From positions 104,316-168,315 of the forward strand of contig JAVBMR010000008.1 in the NCBI GenBank assembly GCA_031552235.1: DNA of 64,000 bases, written 5' to 3'. Below, piece after piece: positions 1 to 7,657 of the stretch. The translations under genes were made by a program, and so were the position numbers. How positions within the stretch are numbered: the first letter of the stretch is position 1; every line of letters begins with the position of its first letter. This DNA is from WRDF01 sp031552235 (lineage in GTDB: Bacteria; Bacteroidota; Bacteroidia; Bacteroidales; Rikenellaceae). A model generated the notes under the pieces. That model was given only the letters and a program-made list of their open reading frames with translations, did not search any database and had not been told where the DNA came from.

Positions 1-61
1 CCAGGTCTTTTTGTTCCCTGGTCGTTGCTGCGTCGGCAGCTTTTTTAATTTTTGTTGCCAT
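1..61 (-). CDS. N-terminal fragment of a gene cut by the window edge
   Basis: On the minus strand an ATG at 59-61 opens a frame that runs out of the window after about 20 codons (MATKIKKAADAATTREQKDL). The residues are basic and alanine-rich, and an A-rich tract precedes the start, as is usual in Bacteroidetes. No family can be assigned from 20 residues. It lies downstream of the WYL gene and its terminator, so it is probably a separate unit. Confidence 0.4.
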   Translation of the reverse strand, partial: MATKIKKAADAATTREQKDL

Positions 62-268
62 GGTAAAAAAGTTTTAACGAGGCACTTCGTTGTGCGCTCT
101 ACCACATAAAACTGTTTTTAATAACATGGCTTTTGTTGTTTTGATATGGTGCTGAAAATAAGCAGATAATGTGTTTTTTATTTGAGGGCTGTGTGCCAAT
201 ATATGCAACAAGTTATTTTTTATGATTGATTTGGAGTATGCCGGCCATGCTCAAATCAGTGCAAAACA

Positions 269-298
269 AAAGTGACCCTACTGGTGTAGAGCCACTTT
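269..298 (-). terminator. Rho-independent terminator of the WYL gene
   Basis: Read on the minus strand, a 13-bp stem (269-281 with 286-298, including two G-U pairs) and a 4-nt loop are followed by TTTGTTTTG. It lies 55 bp beyond the WYL stop codon. Confidence 0.7.
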
Positions 299-352
299 AT
301 ACAGTTCGCTTATTACTATTAGTCGATTTTGATCCCGGCTAACAGACAGGCA

Positions 353-1009
353 CTAATAGATAAGCCGGTCGATATTTTTAACGTCTTTAAAATTAGTACC
401 ATCATCTACGAACGTCTCGCCGGTACGGGAGATCTTTTTTATTTTGTTCAGAGCAATCAAAACAGACGTCCTCTCTTCATCTTGCTTATATCCTACAACA
501 GACCACGTCCACCATCCACATTTTAGGAAATAGGGGCGAAGCAAACAGTCCTTATATTTACCGGCACGTTGCTCATATGATATCCGTATAACTGCATGGT
601 CTCTGATGGCCTCCAAAAGAGGGATTATATACTTCTGCTCCTTCTCGAAATCATGGAACTGGATTTTTTGCTCCAACTCGGGGCTGCTGGTCATAAGGCT
701 GCTTATGGCGATGGCATTAACCATATGCCGCCGTGCGGTACCCAAACCCGTATCGGAGTCGATTTTGATATGATACCTATTGTTGCTCCGGTTACATATA
801 ACTGCGATGCCAAACGTCTCCCAGATAGCACGACGCCGCTTAATAAAGGTGTCGCGTGACAATGGTTCCCCGCCGGATAACTCTGTACTATCCTGCCAAA
901 GATCGCTCAACTGCACCAATGTTAGACCTTTACTTGCGCTATATAGTGTGCCGAGCAACCAAAGATACCCCCTGAGGGTTTGCTCGACGCTCTTTTTACC
1001 TTTTGCCAT
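353..1009 (-). CDS. WYL-domain putative transcriptional regulator, possibly C-terminally shortened
   Basis: A 218-residue protein starting MAKGKKSVEQ. I chose the ATG at 1009 over the upstream in-frame extension because it directly follows a TATCTTTG promoter element (1034-1041) and begins the recognisable fold. Residues about 10-85 look like the helical N-terminal part of Bacteroidetes WYL regulators. Residues about 127-200 match a WYL domain (IIPLLEAIRDHAVIRISY, then a WTWSVVGY strand in place of the usual WYL-type strand). WYL proteins are ligand- or nucleic-acid-responsive regulators, common in phages and defence islands. Typical Bacteroidales homologues are near 300 residues; this one ends soon after the first half of the WYL domain, so it may be truncated or a short variant. 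It probably regulates the mobile element. Confidence 0.75.
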   Translation of the reverse strand: MAKGKKSVEQTLRGYLWLLGTLYSASKGLTLVQLSDLWQDSTELSGGEPLSRDTFIKRRRAIWETFGIAVICNRSNNRYHIKIDSDTGLGTARRHMVNAIAISSLMTSSPELEQKIQFHDFEKEQKYIIPLLEAIRDHAVIRISYEQRAGKYKDCLLRPYFLKCGWWTWSVVGYKQDEERTSVLIALNKIKKISRTGETFVDDGTNFKDVKNIDRLIY

Positions 1010-1033
1010 ATCCCATAAATTTACTATCGTTCC

Positions 1034-1041
1034 CAAAGATA
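1034..1041 (-). promoter_or_regulatory. -7 promoter element for the WYL gene
   Basis: TATCTTTG on the minus strand matches the Bacteroidetes TAnnTTTG -7 element and lies about 25 bp upstream of the WYL start. No clear TTTG -33 box is visible. Confidence 0.45.
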
Positions 1042-1614
1042 ATGAAAATGAGGACTGGCGAAGCAGGGCAGGCGTAAAACTCCACAACGATTTTAAGACG
1101 ATCTGAGGACGCGGAAATGCCCCGGCAGCCCCTCGCTTAGATGCGTGGCTGAAAGAGGCAAGACGGGTGCATTGAGAGACGCAGGGGATGAACGGCGTGT
1201 GAAGAGCACCAGTTGAATTTGCGAGCGTCGAGGAACTGGCAGTTTACCAACCGGCGAGTGAACTGAGAAAGGGCACAAAGTCCATAACAGAAGAATACAA
1301 GTCGCTGGCGTAGGTCAGGCAGAATGCAACCGCTAAAGTTATAAATGCCAATGGCTGAAAAAATAGTGGTGGTTTGCTGACTTACGGGGCGAAAGCGGCA
1401 CTTGGCTACGGAAACCGAGAACCGGGCGTAATTACAATGAAAATTAAAAGAGATGGCGTTAGGTCAGGAAACCGGCAGAGCAACTGGCTGCTCGGCGAAA
1501 TCGCCACTTGCCAGCGAGTAGATAGGTTGTTGCACTTAACCATACCTTTACATATTACATATTATCTGATATACATACTACATTACTTACATAGTAGTTA
1601 ATTATTGCTACTTA
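1042..1614. other. Non-coding stretch between Rep and WYL, possibly a structured RNA or replication origin
   Basis: No convincing gene is present. From about 1100 to 1540 the sequence shows many short self-complementary segments: GAGCA/TGCTC at about 1478-1493, a GGCG-AAAT-CGCC hairpin at about 1494-1505, and a GCGAAAGC tetraloop-like hairpin near 1390. It also has two direct copies of GGCGTnAGGTCAGG (from 1307 and from 1455). The AT-rich end (1540-1614) abuts the Rep stop codon. Such a region next to a rolling-circle Rep could hold an origin or a structural RNA. I cannot assign a family. Confidence 0.4.
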
Positions 1615-2688
1615 TTAATGTGAGCCCGATTTGCCCGGTTCAACCGCCCATAAAGCCCGCAGGCAGGCATTTAGGGGTATATCTACCTTAAATCTGGAGC
1701 GCTGCCGCCAAAGGTGGCGACTGGCATCAAGGCGCAGGGTTTGGGTGCAGTACCCGTCACGATAATATTTTCCGATTACGGTTAAGATTTTCTTTTGGGC
1801 TCTCGATAACATCTGCGATGCTGTTGGCGCGTCCTCATTAATCCCGCTGGCTTCGCGTTCAACGGCTCCTTCAAACCCATAGATATCCAGATTATCAATT
1901 ATACGGAGTTCGGACTTGTTAAGTTTTTCCCGGTTGGGCGGGGTGGCATTATCGTTAAACAGGACTATATCGTGGGTTTCCCGACACCAAAATTCGTAAA
2001 GATCACTGTAATGGGCTATTAAATCCCCAATGGTTTTTATATGCCCCAAGCCGTGCTGACCGAAGCCTTTCTGATGGAACAATGTATATTCGATGCGAAG
2101 ATAATTTTGATGATCTTCCAGTAACCGATCCGATATTCTTCTCATCATAGCCGCATTCTCTGTACCTCCACCCGCTTTATCGGCTATCTCAATCACTTTA
2201 TCATATAGCTTCAGCATTTTCGCCGTCCCCTCAAAATAGATAGTTTTTGACTTATCGCCTGCTTCACGCCTGTTTTTGAGACGTCCGTATTTTACGACCA
2301 TCGGCGTAATCTGATAGCCGGGGATAGCTGTCTTGACATTAAGCCCGATTTCGCACTGGGTAAAACCGGCGCGGCATAGTTCCTCAAATGGAACATTTAG
2401 CCTACGGGCTAACTTGTGCAGAGCCCGCTCAAAGGTTTTGGCGGTCAGGTCTGCCAACGTATTACGATGATTGCCCCATTTGCGGATACTACCCTCAACA
2501 GATATTTTATTACTGCCAGCCTGCCGAGCAACGTGCATCCAATGCTGCTTGGGCTCTCTATATCCATTGGGTAGGTGGTAGTTCTCATATATCAGCCCCG
2601 TTTCTTTATCAACCCCAACGTCTCCTTGTTGGCAGTAATCAAGAGAGCCGGTAAAATCCCGTAGCGTTATTTTTATCCAATCGATCAT
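1615..2688 (-). CDS. Phage/plasmid replication initiation protein, gene II/X-like Rep
   Basis: A 357-residue protein beginning MIDWIKITL, the opening typical of the phage/plasmid replication protein gene II/X family (rolling-circle initiators of filamentous phages and related plasmids). Members nick a double-stranded origin and prime strand displacement. Visible features are a central conserved-looking block (FTQCEIGLNVKT near residues 110-125), a KTIYFEGTAKMLKLYDK segment near residue 150, and HQNYLRIEYTLF near 205. The KxxYDK stretch is a candidate catalytic tyrosine region, which is inference. It is full-length in appearance. No coat or Zot-like assembly genes are seen nearby, so the replicon is either a satellite or degraded. 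Confidence 0.7.
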   Translation of the reverse strand: MIDWIKITLRDFTGSLDYCQQGDVGVDKETGLIYENYHLPNGYREPKQHWMHVARQAGSNKISVEGSIRKWGNHRNTLADLTAKTFERALHKLARRLNVPFEELCRAGFTQCEIGLNVKTAIPGYQITPMVVKYGRLKNRREAGDKSKTIYFEGTAKMLKLYDKVIEIADKAGGGTENAAMMRRISDRLLEDHQNYLRIEYTLFHQKGFGQHGLGHIKTIGDLIAHYSDLYEFWCRETHDIVLFNDNATPPNREKLNKSELRIIDNLDIYGFEGAVEREASGINEDAPTASQMLSRAQKKILTVIGKYYRDGYCTQTLRLDASRHLWRQRSRFKVDIPLNACLRALWAVEPGKSGSH

Positions 2689-2717
2689 ATAACAAAACTA
2701 TCGATTTACAAAAACAA

Positions 2718-2740
2718 AAGCAACCCCACAGGGGCTGCTT
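2718..2740 (-). terminator. Terminator of the TonB-C protein gene
   Basis: Minus-strand stem AAGCAnCCCC/GGGGnTGCTT with a 3-nt loop, followed by TTGTTTTTG. It lies about 45 bp after the stop codon at 2783. Confidence 0.65.
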
Positions 2741-2782
2741 GTATTTACGTGCTATTAGTCAATCAACTATGCTTCAATAATT

Positions 2783-3685
2783 TTATATGTAAAAAGTACA
2801 AGCGCCTATATATCGCCCGTTCATATTTAGTACTAACATACGGCACATTACATAATGTTTATCTCCGTCTTCATCTGTATATAGGTACTTACGCCAAATA
2901 ATGTCGTTAGTATCTTGGTCAATCCCCTGCATCGTAAATCCAGCAGATTCCATATCTGCATTTAACGAGGCAGAACTACTGAATTCAAACTGGAAGAATA
3001 TTCGCCATTCAGCATGATCCGACTCAGGAACGCCGATTACCGAATAAGCCCATAATCTATTAGCATCATCAGCATAAAACGATCTTCTTATATAGCAAAA
3101 TTCAGGATTCTCCTTATATGTTTCGTAGGGAGTTTGTGTGTCGTCCCTTACAAATCGTAATCCATAGTCCAGTAAATGCTGCTCTGCTCCATCGTATTTA
3201 GTTATTGCTTCAGATGCAATGACAAATGCCTGTTTGTTGGATTGCGATAATACCTTCTGATCAGCATTAAATGTAAACACATAAGTTATCGTGCCGTTCT
3301 GAGACGCGGGCGCTGAGGGGTCGGCATTAAATCGGGCTTGTTTGGCAGCGTTCACGGCGGCAGTAATAAGCTTATTGTCTGAGGTTGTCGAGCCTTGCGC
3401 CATGTATTTTGCATTGATTACGTTGCCGCGTGCATCTACGGTAATCGCAACAATAACGCGCCCTTCATTGTTTCCCTCATACCTCGGCTTGGGTAAACTG
3501 CCTATGGGTGAACGACCGGCAAGGTTAATACTTGATCCGGCTGCCGAGGGCTGTGACTGTGGGACTGATGTATTCTCTGCTGGACGACTCCCCGGGAATT
3601 GTGCGCGAACATTTTGGGCGTTTACGTCATTGAATATTCCGGTAATGCCTACGGCTACTAACATTGTGGATAACAGTTTTTTCAT
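2783..3685 (-). CDS. Exported protein with a TonB C-terminal-like domain
   Basis: 300 residues from the ATG at 3685 (MKKLLSTMLVAVG). This start begins a signal peptide ending near residue 23 (NDVNA), whereas the longer in-frame reading runs through an attenuator-like leader. Residues about 55-140 carry a TonB-C-like fold (EGRVIVAITVDARGNVINAK, then AAVNAAKQARFN). This domain normally contacts outer-membrane receptors. There is no N-terminal TonB membrane anchor or proline-rich spacer; the domain sits on a secreted protein. The C-terminal half (about 145-300) is rich in aromatic and acidic residues and I do not recognise it. It is likely cargo of the mobile element, with its own promoter, structured leader and terminator. 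Confidence 0.65.
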   Translation of the reverse strand: MKKLLSTMLVAVGITGIFNDVNAQNVRAQFPGSRPAENTSVPQSQPSAAGSSINLAGRSPIGSLPKPRYEGNNEGRVIVAITVDARGNVINAKYMAQGSTTSDNKLITAAVNAAKQARFNADPSAPASQNGTITYVFTFNADQKVLSQSNKQAFVIASEAITKYDGAEQHLLDYGLRFVRDDTQTPYETYKENPEFCYIRRSFYADDANRLWAYSVIGVPESDHAEWRIFFQFEFSSSASLNADMESAGFTMQGIDQDTNDIIWRKYLYTDEDGDKHYVMCRMLVLNMNGRYIGACTFYI

Positions 3686-3731
3686 GTGACGATTGTAATT
3701 GCTCCCCGCAGCCAATGAGGAGATTACACAA

Positions 3732-3880
3732 AAAAGAAGTGGGCTGCCGTCCACTTTAGTAAGGTATCGCCAAACACCCTGTATATGCGAACAACAAACC
3801 CACCTCAAGAGGCAGGAGCGTGCCGCATACACTTTTTGTTAAAATTTGGCGATTTTTACTAAAGTGGCACTTCCAATATG
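3732..3880 (-). promoter_or_regulatory. Structured leader with competing antiterminator and terminator hairpins
   Basis: The leader of the TonB-C gene contains two long complementary arms, plus-strand 3751-3774 and 3845-3867: 12 bp CCACTTTAGTAA plus 9 bp ATCGCCAAA, separated by 2-3 unpaired bases. Further nested pairs (TATGCG/CGCATA, CCTC/GAGG) lie in the loop. Just downstream in the transcript, AAGTGG (plus 3751-3756 as CCACTT) can pair instead with CCACTT (plus 3738-3743 as AAGTGG) around an 8-nt loop, followed by CTTTTTTG. The two structures share the same bases and exclude each other, which is the logic of an attenuator. A 7-codon mini-ORF (MRHAPAS, 3805-3828) lies in the loop. Confidence 0.55.
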
Positions 3881-3885
3881 TAACG

Positions 3886-3916
3886 CAAAGATAGCTACTT
3901 TTCCCACCTCTGCAAA
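3886..3916 (-). promoter_or_regulatory. Consensus promoter of the TonB-C gene leader
   Basis: TTTG (plus-strand complement 3913-3916), a 19-bp spacer and TATCTTTG (3886-3893) exactly match the Bacteroidetes housekeeping promoter. Transcription should start near 3879, giving a leader of about 195 nt. Confidence 0.7.
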
Positions 3917-3918
3917 AC

Positions 3919-3934
3919 AACCTGCACGCAGGTT
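3919..3934 (-). terminator. Terminator of the first recombinase gene
   Basis: Perfect 7-bp stem AACCTGC/GCAGGTT followed on the minus strand by GTTTTGC, a few bases after the recombinase stop. Its T-run overlaps the -33 box of the next promoter. Confidence 0.55.
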
Positions 3935-3941
3935 ATTGTAA

Positions 3942-5186
3942 CTATTTATATTTCTTTAAAATATCTTTCAGTTCAAACATCGGCATCTTCTTGGCGGACT
4001 CGGCAGCCAAAACCCCATCCCACTTCATATAGCGGCGGGTCATTCCTGGGTTGCTGTGCCCGGCGTAGTTCATCAGTACATACTCGTCCACTCCCGCCAT
4101 CCGGGCAAGGGTGATAAACGTGCGCCGGGAAGCATGGTAGGATATACGCTTCTCGATCCCGACCTTGGCCGCCAACTTGCGCAGCGTGTTGTTGATCGTT
4201 ACGGATGAGTAGCGGCTGCCGGGGAACACCGGCTTCTCGTACTCGACATTATCCAGGTTGCCCTCGGCAGCCCACTGCAACATCTCCACGCCCAACTCGG
4301 GCACGGGTGTCGCCAACTTCCTGCTGGTCTTTTGGGTAACTTTTTGCAGCATCATCGGCTGGCTCTCCACGTCGATGTCCTGCCATTGTAACTGCAACGT
4401 GTCGCCCAACCGCAAGCCGGTGGCACACGAGAACAGGAACATGCACAAAACGCGGTAGTCGGTACTGCCGGAGACAATATCATCATCCATAAAGTACTTT
4501 ACCAGACGGCTCAGCTCATCGTTATCTAAAAACACGTCGTTTACATCCGCCTGCGGTATCTCCAAGTCGCCCCTTTTGTATGGGTTATCCACTTTGACGC
4601 CCCGCCGGTCGATATAGTGCAGCACAGCGTTGATATGTTTTAACCGATTGCTGCGGGAGCCCTTAACATCGCCCTTGCCGCTTTGCTGCCCCTGCTTTAT
4701 CATAAACTGGTCGAACCCATCAAGTAGCTTAGTGCTGATATCTGATAGCTTGATTTCCTTGCGGTATTCCTTTAACAATCGTAATGTCGTGTCGTAACCG
4801 GCGCGGGTGCTATCACTCATCTTGCCGCGTTTGGACTGCTTTTGCACATACTCGTTGAAGTAGGTGTAGAACGAGGACGCCGCCGACTCGTTGCGCTCGT
4901 TCACAAACCGCTTCAACATATCGTGCGTGATTTGTTCGCCGTTTATAATGGCATCGCGTACGCGCCGGTCGATACGTGTTATCTTTTGGTCAGCAATAAT
5001 CTTCAGATCATGGTCTTTGGGTCGGCAGGCCGCCTCATCCCAATCATCCGGCTGCACGGAAATTCCAAACGGGAACTTCTGCTCCACACCATCCAGGCGC
5101 GAAAAGCGAATATAGACGGGCAGGCTCCCGTCCTTCTTCGGCTTATCGGTGCGCAGGTATAGCTTAGATTTGATTTGCAGCCGCAT
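3942..5186 (-). CDS. Tyrosine recombinase/integrase (first of two)
   Basis: 414 residues, normal length for Bacteroidetes phage-integrase-like recombinases. The N-terminal arm-binding region is followed by a SAM-like core-binding domain (about 100-205) and a catalytic domain (about 220-400). The catalytic signature is visible: Arg in ATGLRLGDTLQLQW, the HxxR box in YHASRRTFITLA, His in YAGHSNPGMTRRYMKW, and the Tyr nucleophile in the same block. It catalyses site-specific strand exchange, integrating or excising the element or inverting DNA. It is oriented like the second recombinase upstream, with a small gene between. Confidence 0.9.
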   Translation of the reverse strand: MRLQIKSKLYLRTDKPKKDGSLPVYIRFSRLDGVEQKFPFGISVQPDDWDEAACRPKDHDLKIIADQKITRIDRRVRDAIINGEQITHDMLKRFVNERNESAASSFYTYFNEYVQKQSKRGKMSDSTRAGYDTTLRLLKEYRKEIKLSDISTKLLDGFDQFMIKQGQQSGKGDVKGSRSNRLKHINAVLHYIDRRGVKVDNPYKRGDLEIPQADVNDVFLDNDELSRLVKYFMDDDIVSGSTDYRVLCMFLFSCATGLRLGDTLQLQWQDIDVESQPMMLQKVTQKTSRKLATPVPELGVEMLQWAAEGNLDNVEYEKPVFPGSRYSSVTINNTLRKLAAKVGIEKRISYHASRRTFITLARMAGVDEYVLMNYAGHSNPGMTRRYMKWDGVLAAESAKKMPMFELKDILKKYK

Positions 5187-5251
5187 GGGTGTTGGTTTTA
5201 GATGCTAAATTAACGGCTTTTGCCCGAACCACAAAATTTTATCCCCCATAA

Positions 5252-5566
5252 TCAGAACGGGCAGCACCGCACGACCAGTTGCCTTATGCGCTGAGCCTCA
5301 TGCGGAGCAGCCCAACACAGTAAAGATTTGGTGGCGCCATCGGTTTGATACTGGATCGCAACACCATCCGTAAACAGCCACCAACAGTAATGCGCACTCG
5401 TGCCAGCCGTGGAAAATATCCGACAAGTGAACATAAATCCGGGCTCCGATTCGTAGCGCTCAACCAAATCGTCCAATATCAATTCGCCGGACGCAATTAT
5501 CTCATTGCTGGCGATCACATACGGCTTGCCATCGCTCGTTGCCATGCGTAATTTACTCTCCATCAT
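5252..5566 (-). CDS. Small hypothetical protein, translationally coupled to the second recombinase
   Basis: About 104 residues starting MMESKLRMATSDGKPYV. The ATGATG start lies inside the last codons of the upstream recombinase (overlap 5553-5566), so translation is probably coupled. An in-frame upstream extension exists, but it reads through recombinase-coding DNA and looks like a shadow. The protein has no signal peptide and no family I recognise. It has an IIASGELILDDLVERYE segment and a C-terminal Cys/Trp-rich part. Its position between two integrase genes suggests an accessory role in recombination, which is inference. Confidence 0.55.
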   Translation of the reverse strand: MMESKLRMATSDGKPYVIASNEIIASGELILDDLVERYESEPGFMFTCRIFSTAGTSAHYCWWLFTDGVAIQYQTDGATKSLLCWAAPHEAQRIRQLVVRCCPF

Positions 5567-6749
5567 CGCTACTGTCCCCAAATGTATTAATGTCCTTCGC
5601 CGACTCCTTGGCAATGGATAGGTCATATTTTAGATAGCGCTCCGTCATATTGACCGACTTGTGCCCCAAATACTTCTGGATTTTGTAAATGTCCACGCCA
5701 TCAAGTACCAACAGGGTCGCAAACGTGTGGCGCGATGAGTGATACGTGACGTATTTATTGATACCCAATACTTTTAGATGCTTGCGCAGGGTGTTGTTGT
5801 AAGTAGGACCGCAAAAGGTATCAAACACCTGCCTATCGCTGCCGAACAACGCTTTATCAGGCGATAACTCTAACAAAATATCGTAAGCCATCGGGAACAG
5901 GGGCACGATCACTTCAGACTGGGTTTTAACCATCTTCTTTTTTACCAACATATTTTGCGTGTCGATATGGTTCCAGTGTAGGCTGACCGCATCCGACCAC
6001 CGCAAGCCCGTGTAGCAGGAGAACAGGTACATCAGAAATACCCTGCCCTCGGTCGTGTCCTTGCCGAACTTATTGGCGTACTGAGCGAACCGTGCCAACT
6101 CCGACTTATCGAGATACACCTCTTTAGCCTGCGAGGACGGCATTTTGAACCACTTGTATGGATTATCGACCGGGATATTGTGCTTTTGGATGTCGAGGAT
6201 CACGGTGCGCAGGTTTTTGTGCTTGGGGTGTCTGCCGCCGGGAGCGTTACCGTTTTTGACCCGCATATGGTCGTCGAAGTCCTCGATCAACTTGAGCGAT
6301 AGGTCGGATATGAGGAAATCTTTTTTGAACTCCTTGAGAACGTTGTAGGTGGTCATATACACCCGGATCGTCTCCTTGTTGAGCCCCTCTTTGGCCTTGC
6401 GCTCCACAAAGTCGAGATAATACTGATAGAACGACTGATCCTCGGGCTTGACCTCGCGCTTACCGGTGTAAAAGCTGCGGAACAGGTCGAGCGATAACTC
6501 CTGCCCGTCCGCCAGCGCCCGATTGACGAACATATCCAGGTCGATGAGTTTTTTATTGAGTTGCACCCTCAACGCCTCGTCCTTTGGCTCTTTGCGCCGG
6601 TTATCCCAACGTGTCTGCCAAACCTCTAACCCGGTCGGGAATTTAGTCTCCTCGTAACGCACCCGCACCCTCAGGTAAATGGGGTACTTGCCATTGCGCT
6701 TCAACGGCTTATCATTGCGGATACACTTGAAGATTGAATACTCGCCCAT
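5553..6749 (-). CDS. Tyrosine recombinase/integrase (second of two)
   Basis: 398 residues starting MGEYSIFKCIRNDK. The layout matches the neighbouring recombinase: N-terminal arm-type domain, core-binding domain (about 95-190) and catalytic domain (about 210-385). Catalytic residues are seen as Arg in YTGLRWSDAVSLHW, HxxR in YHSSRHTFATLLV, and His and Tyr in YLGHKSVNMTERYLKY. The two recombinases are clearly related but diverged, so this is not a recent duplication. Pairs of tandem recombinases are known in mobile elements where both are needed for movement. Whether these act together is unknown. Confidence 0.9.
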   Translation of the reverse strand: MGEYSIFKCIRNDKPLKRNGKYPIYLRVRVRYEETKFPTGLEVWQTRWDNRRKEPKDEALRVQLNKKLIDLDMFVNRALADGQELSLDLFRSFYTGKREVKPEDQSFYQYYLDFVERKAKEGLNKETIRVYMTTYNVLKEFKKDFLISDLSLKLIEDFDDHMRVKNGNAPGGRHPKHKNLRTVILDIQKHNIPVDNPYKWFKMPSSQAKEVYLDKSELARFAQYANKFGKDTTEGRVFLMYLFSCYTGLRWSDAVSLHWNHIDTQNMLVKKKMVKTQSEVIVPLFPMAYDILLELSPDKALFGSDRQVFDTFCGPTYNNTLRKHLKVLGINKYVTYHSSRHTFATLLVLDGVDIYKIQKYLGHKSVNMTERYLKYDLSIAKESAKDINTFGDSSDDGE

Positions 6750-6830
6750 CGGAATTGTCGTAACTCACATGGGCTAAGTAAATTAATTGTGACGGATTGA
6801 TAAAATTTTTACGATAATTATTTTAAAAAT

Positions 6831-6878
6831 CAACAAACAAATCAACAAACAAATCAACAAACAAATCAACAAACAAAT
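6831..6878. repeat. Four tandem 12-bp repeats in an AT-rich intergenic region
   Basis: CAACAAACAAAT is repeated four times without interruption (6831-6842, 6843-6854, 6855-6866, 6867-6878), within the 333-bp AT-rich gap 6750-7082 between the divergent recombinase and cargo genes. Iterons or recombinase accessory sites would fit this location, as would simple slippage. A minus-strand frame through the repeats reads as low-complexity ICLL units and I do not count it as a gene. Nothing else is apparent in the gap apart from the promoter at 7024-7055. Confidence 0.85.
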
Positions 6879-7023
6879 CAAAAGTAATATAAAAATAATA
6901 TCGCAGAAGAAATTTTTGAGCCACAAAACAACAGGTCGCATTTGCCGCGGCGCACAAAAAATCACGCTTTTTGTGTGTTTTTGCGCATAGAAATTATTTT
7001 CTATCAAAAATGCATCGAAAATA

Positions 7024-7055
7024 TTTGGATGGTAAAATAAAACGACATACTTTTG
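7024..7055 (+). promoter_or_regulatory. Consensus promoter for the cargo genes
   Basis: TTTG (7024-7027), a 20-bp spacer and TACTTTTG (7048-7055) match the Bacteroidetes consensus. The first cargo gene starts 28 bp later. Confidence 0.7.
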
Positions 7056-7082
7056 TATCGAAACTACAGAGCATTTGGAATT

Positions 7083-7451
7083 ATGGCACTGACGATACTT
7101 AGCGCAAAAGATTACTCGCAAAGATTGAAAGCCAGCATACACGCGACTGGAAAATTGGGCTTCACCGAAGCTACTGCAAGCGCATTGGGGCTCACAAAGG
7201 ACTCGTGTGTTTCCTTTGCGAGAGACGATGAGGAAGATACATTATATATGATAAATAATGTACCCGACACTCCGGATGCGTTTAAGGTAATGAAAGCAGG
7301 GGCATATTTTTCGGTCAATACGAAGCCTTTGTTCGATGCTTTGAACTACGATTACAAAAAGAAGAGCATAATATTTGACTTGGTACGGGACAACAATTAC
7401 CCAGATCAAGAGGTGTATAAACTTAATAAACGGGATTTGCCGAGGAAATAG
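7083..7451 (+). CDS. Conserved-looking hypothetical protein
   Basis: 122 residues starting MALTILSAKDYSQRLKASI. I chose this ATG because the longer in-frame start overlaps the consensus promoter. There is no signal peptide or membrane segment. The sequence is mixed charge, with LGFTEATASALGLTKDSCV and a FSVNTKPLFDALNYDYKKKS segment. I do not recognise the family. It is followed by its own terminator (7480-7511), so it is monocistronic. It sits at the head of the rightward cargo genes of the mobile element. Confidence 0.65.
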   Translation: MALTILSAKDYSQRLKASIHATGKLGFTEATASALGLTKDSCVSFARDDEEDTLYMINNVPDTPDAFKVMKAGAYFSVNTKPLFDALNYDYKKKSIIFDLVRDNNYPDQEVYKLNKRDLPRK

Positions 7452-7479
7452 AATAAAGAGCAACAAATGAAATAATATA

Positions 7480-7511
7480 AAAAGGTATCAAGCGCAGCCC
7501 GATACCCTTTT
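7480..7511 (+). terminator. Terminator after the first cargo gene
   Basis: GGTATC (7484-7489) pairs with GATACC (7501-7506), with A-run and T-run extensions (AAAA/CTTTT). It lies about 30 bp after the stop codon. Confidence 0.6.
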
Positions 7512-7657
7512 GCGAGAACAAACATTTGGTCGTGTTCGTGCAGAGAGGCTACTCACCTAACTGCCCATTCTCGTTTTGCAAAGATAGTTCGATTTTAAGA
7601 ATTATCCTACTGGGTTGCCATAATTTTTTTGACGTTTAACTTAAAACAAAAAAAGAC

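Noticed and set aside
1100..1560. Group II intron or retron RNA
   Set aside because: GNRA-like tetraloop hairpins are present, but no domain V signature and no reverse transcriptase gene is nearby.
1374..1601. 75-codon plus-strand frame next to the Rep gene
   Set aside because: It crosses several RNA-like hairpins and has no promoter, plausible start context or family.
3751..3867. Invertible promoter (phase-variation switch) flanked by inverted repeats near a recombinase
   Set aside because: The good promoter is outside the repeats, none is seen inside, and the repeats form part of a terminator/antiterminator arrangement, which explains them better.
3751..3867. Integron attC site
   Set aside because: The imperfect hairpin is of attC-like length, but the RYYYAAC and GTTRRRY boundary boxes are not at its ends and no integron integrase signature was found.
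6783..7142. 119-codon open frame on the minus strand
   Set aside because: Its hydrophobic ICLL repeats are the translation of the 12-bp tandem repeats, and it overlaps a promoter and a real gene.
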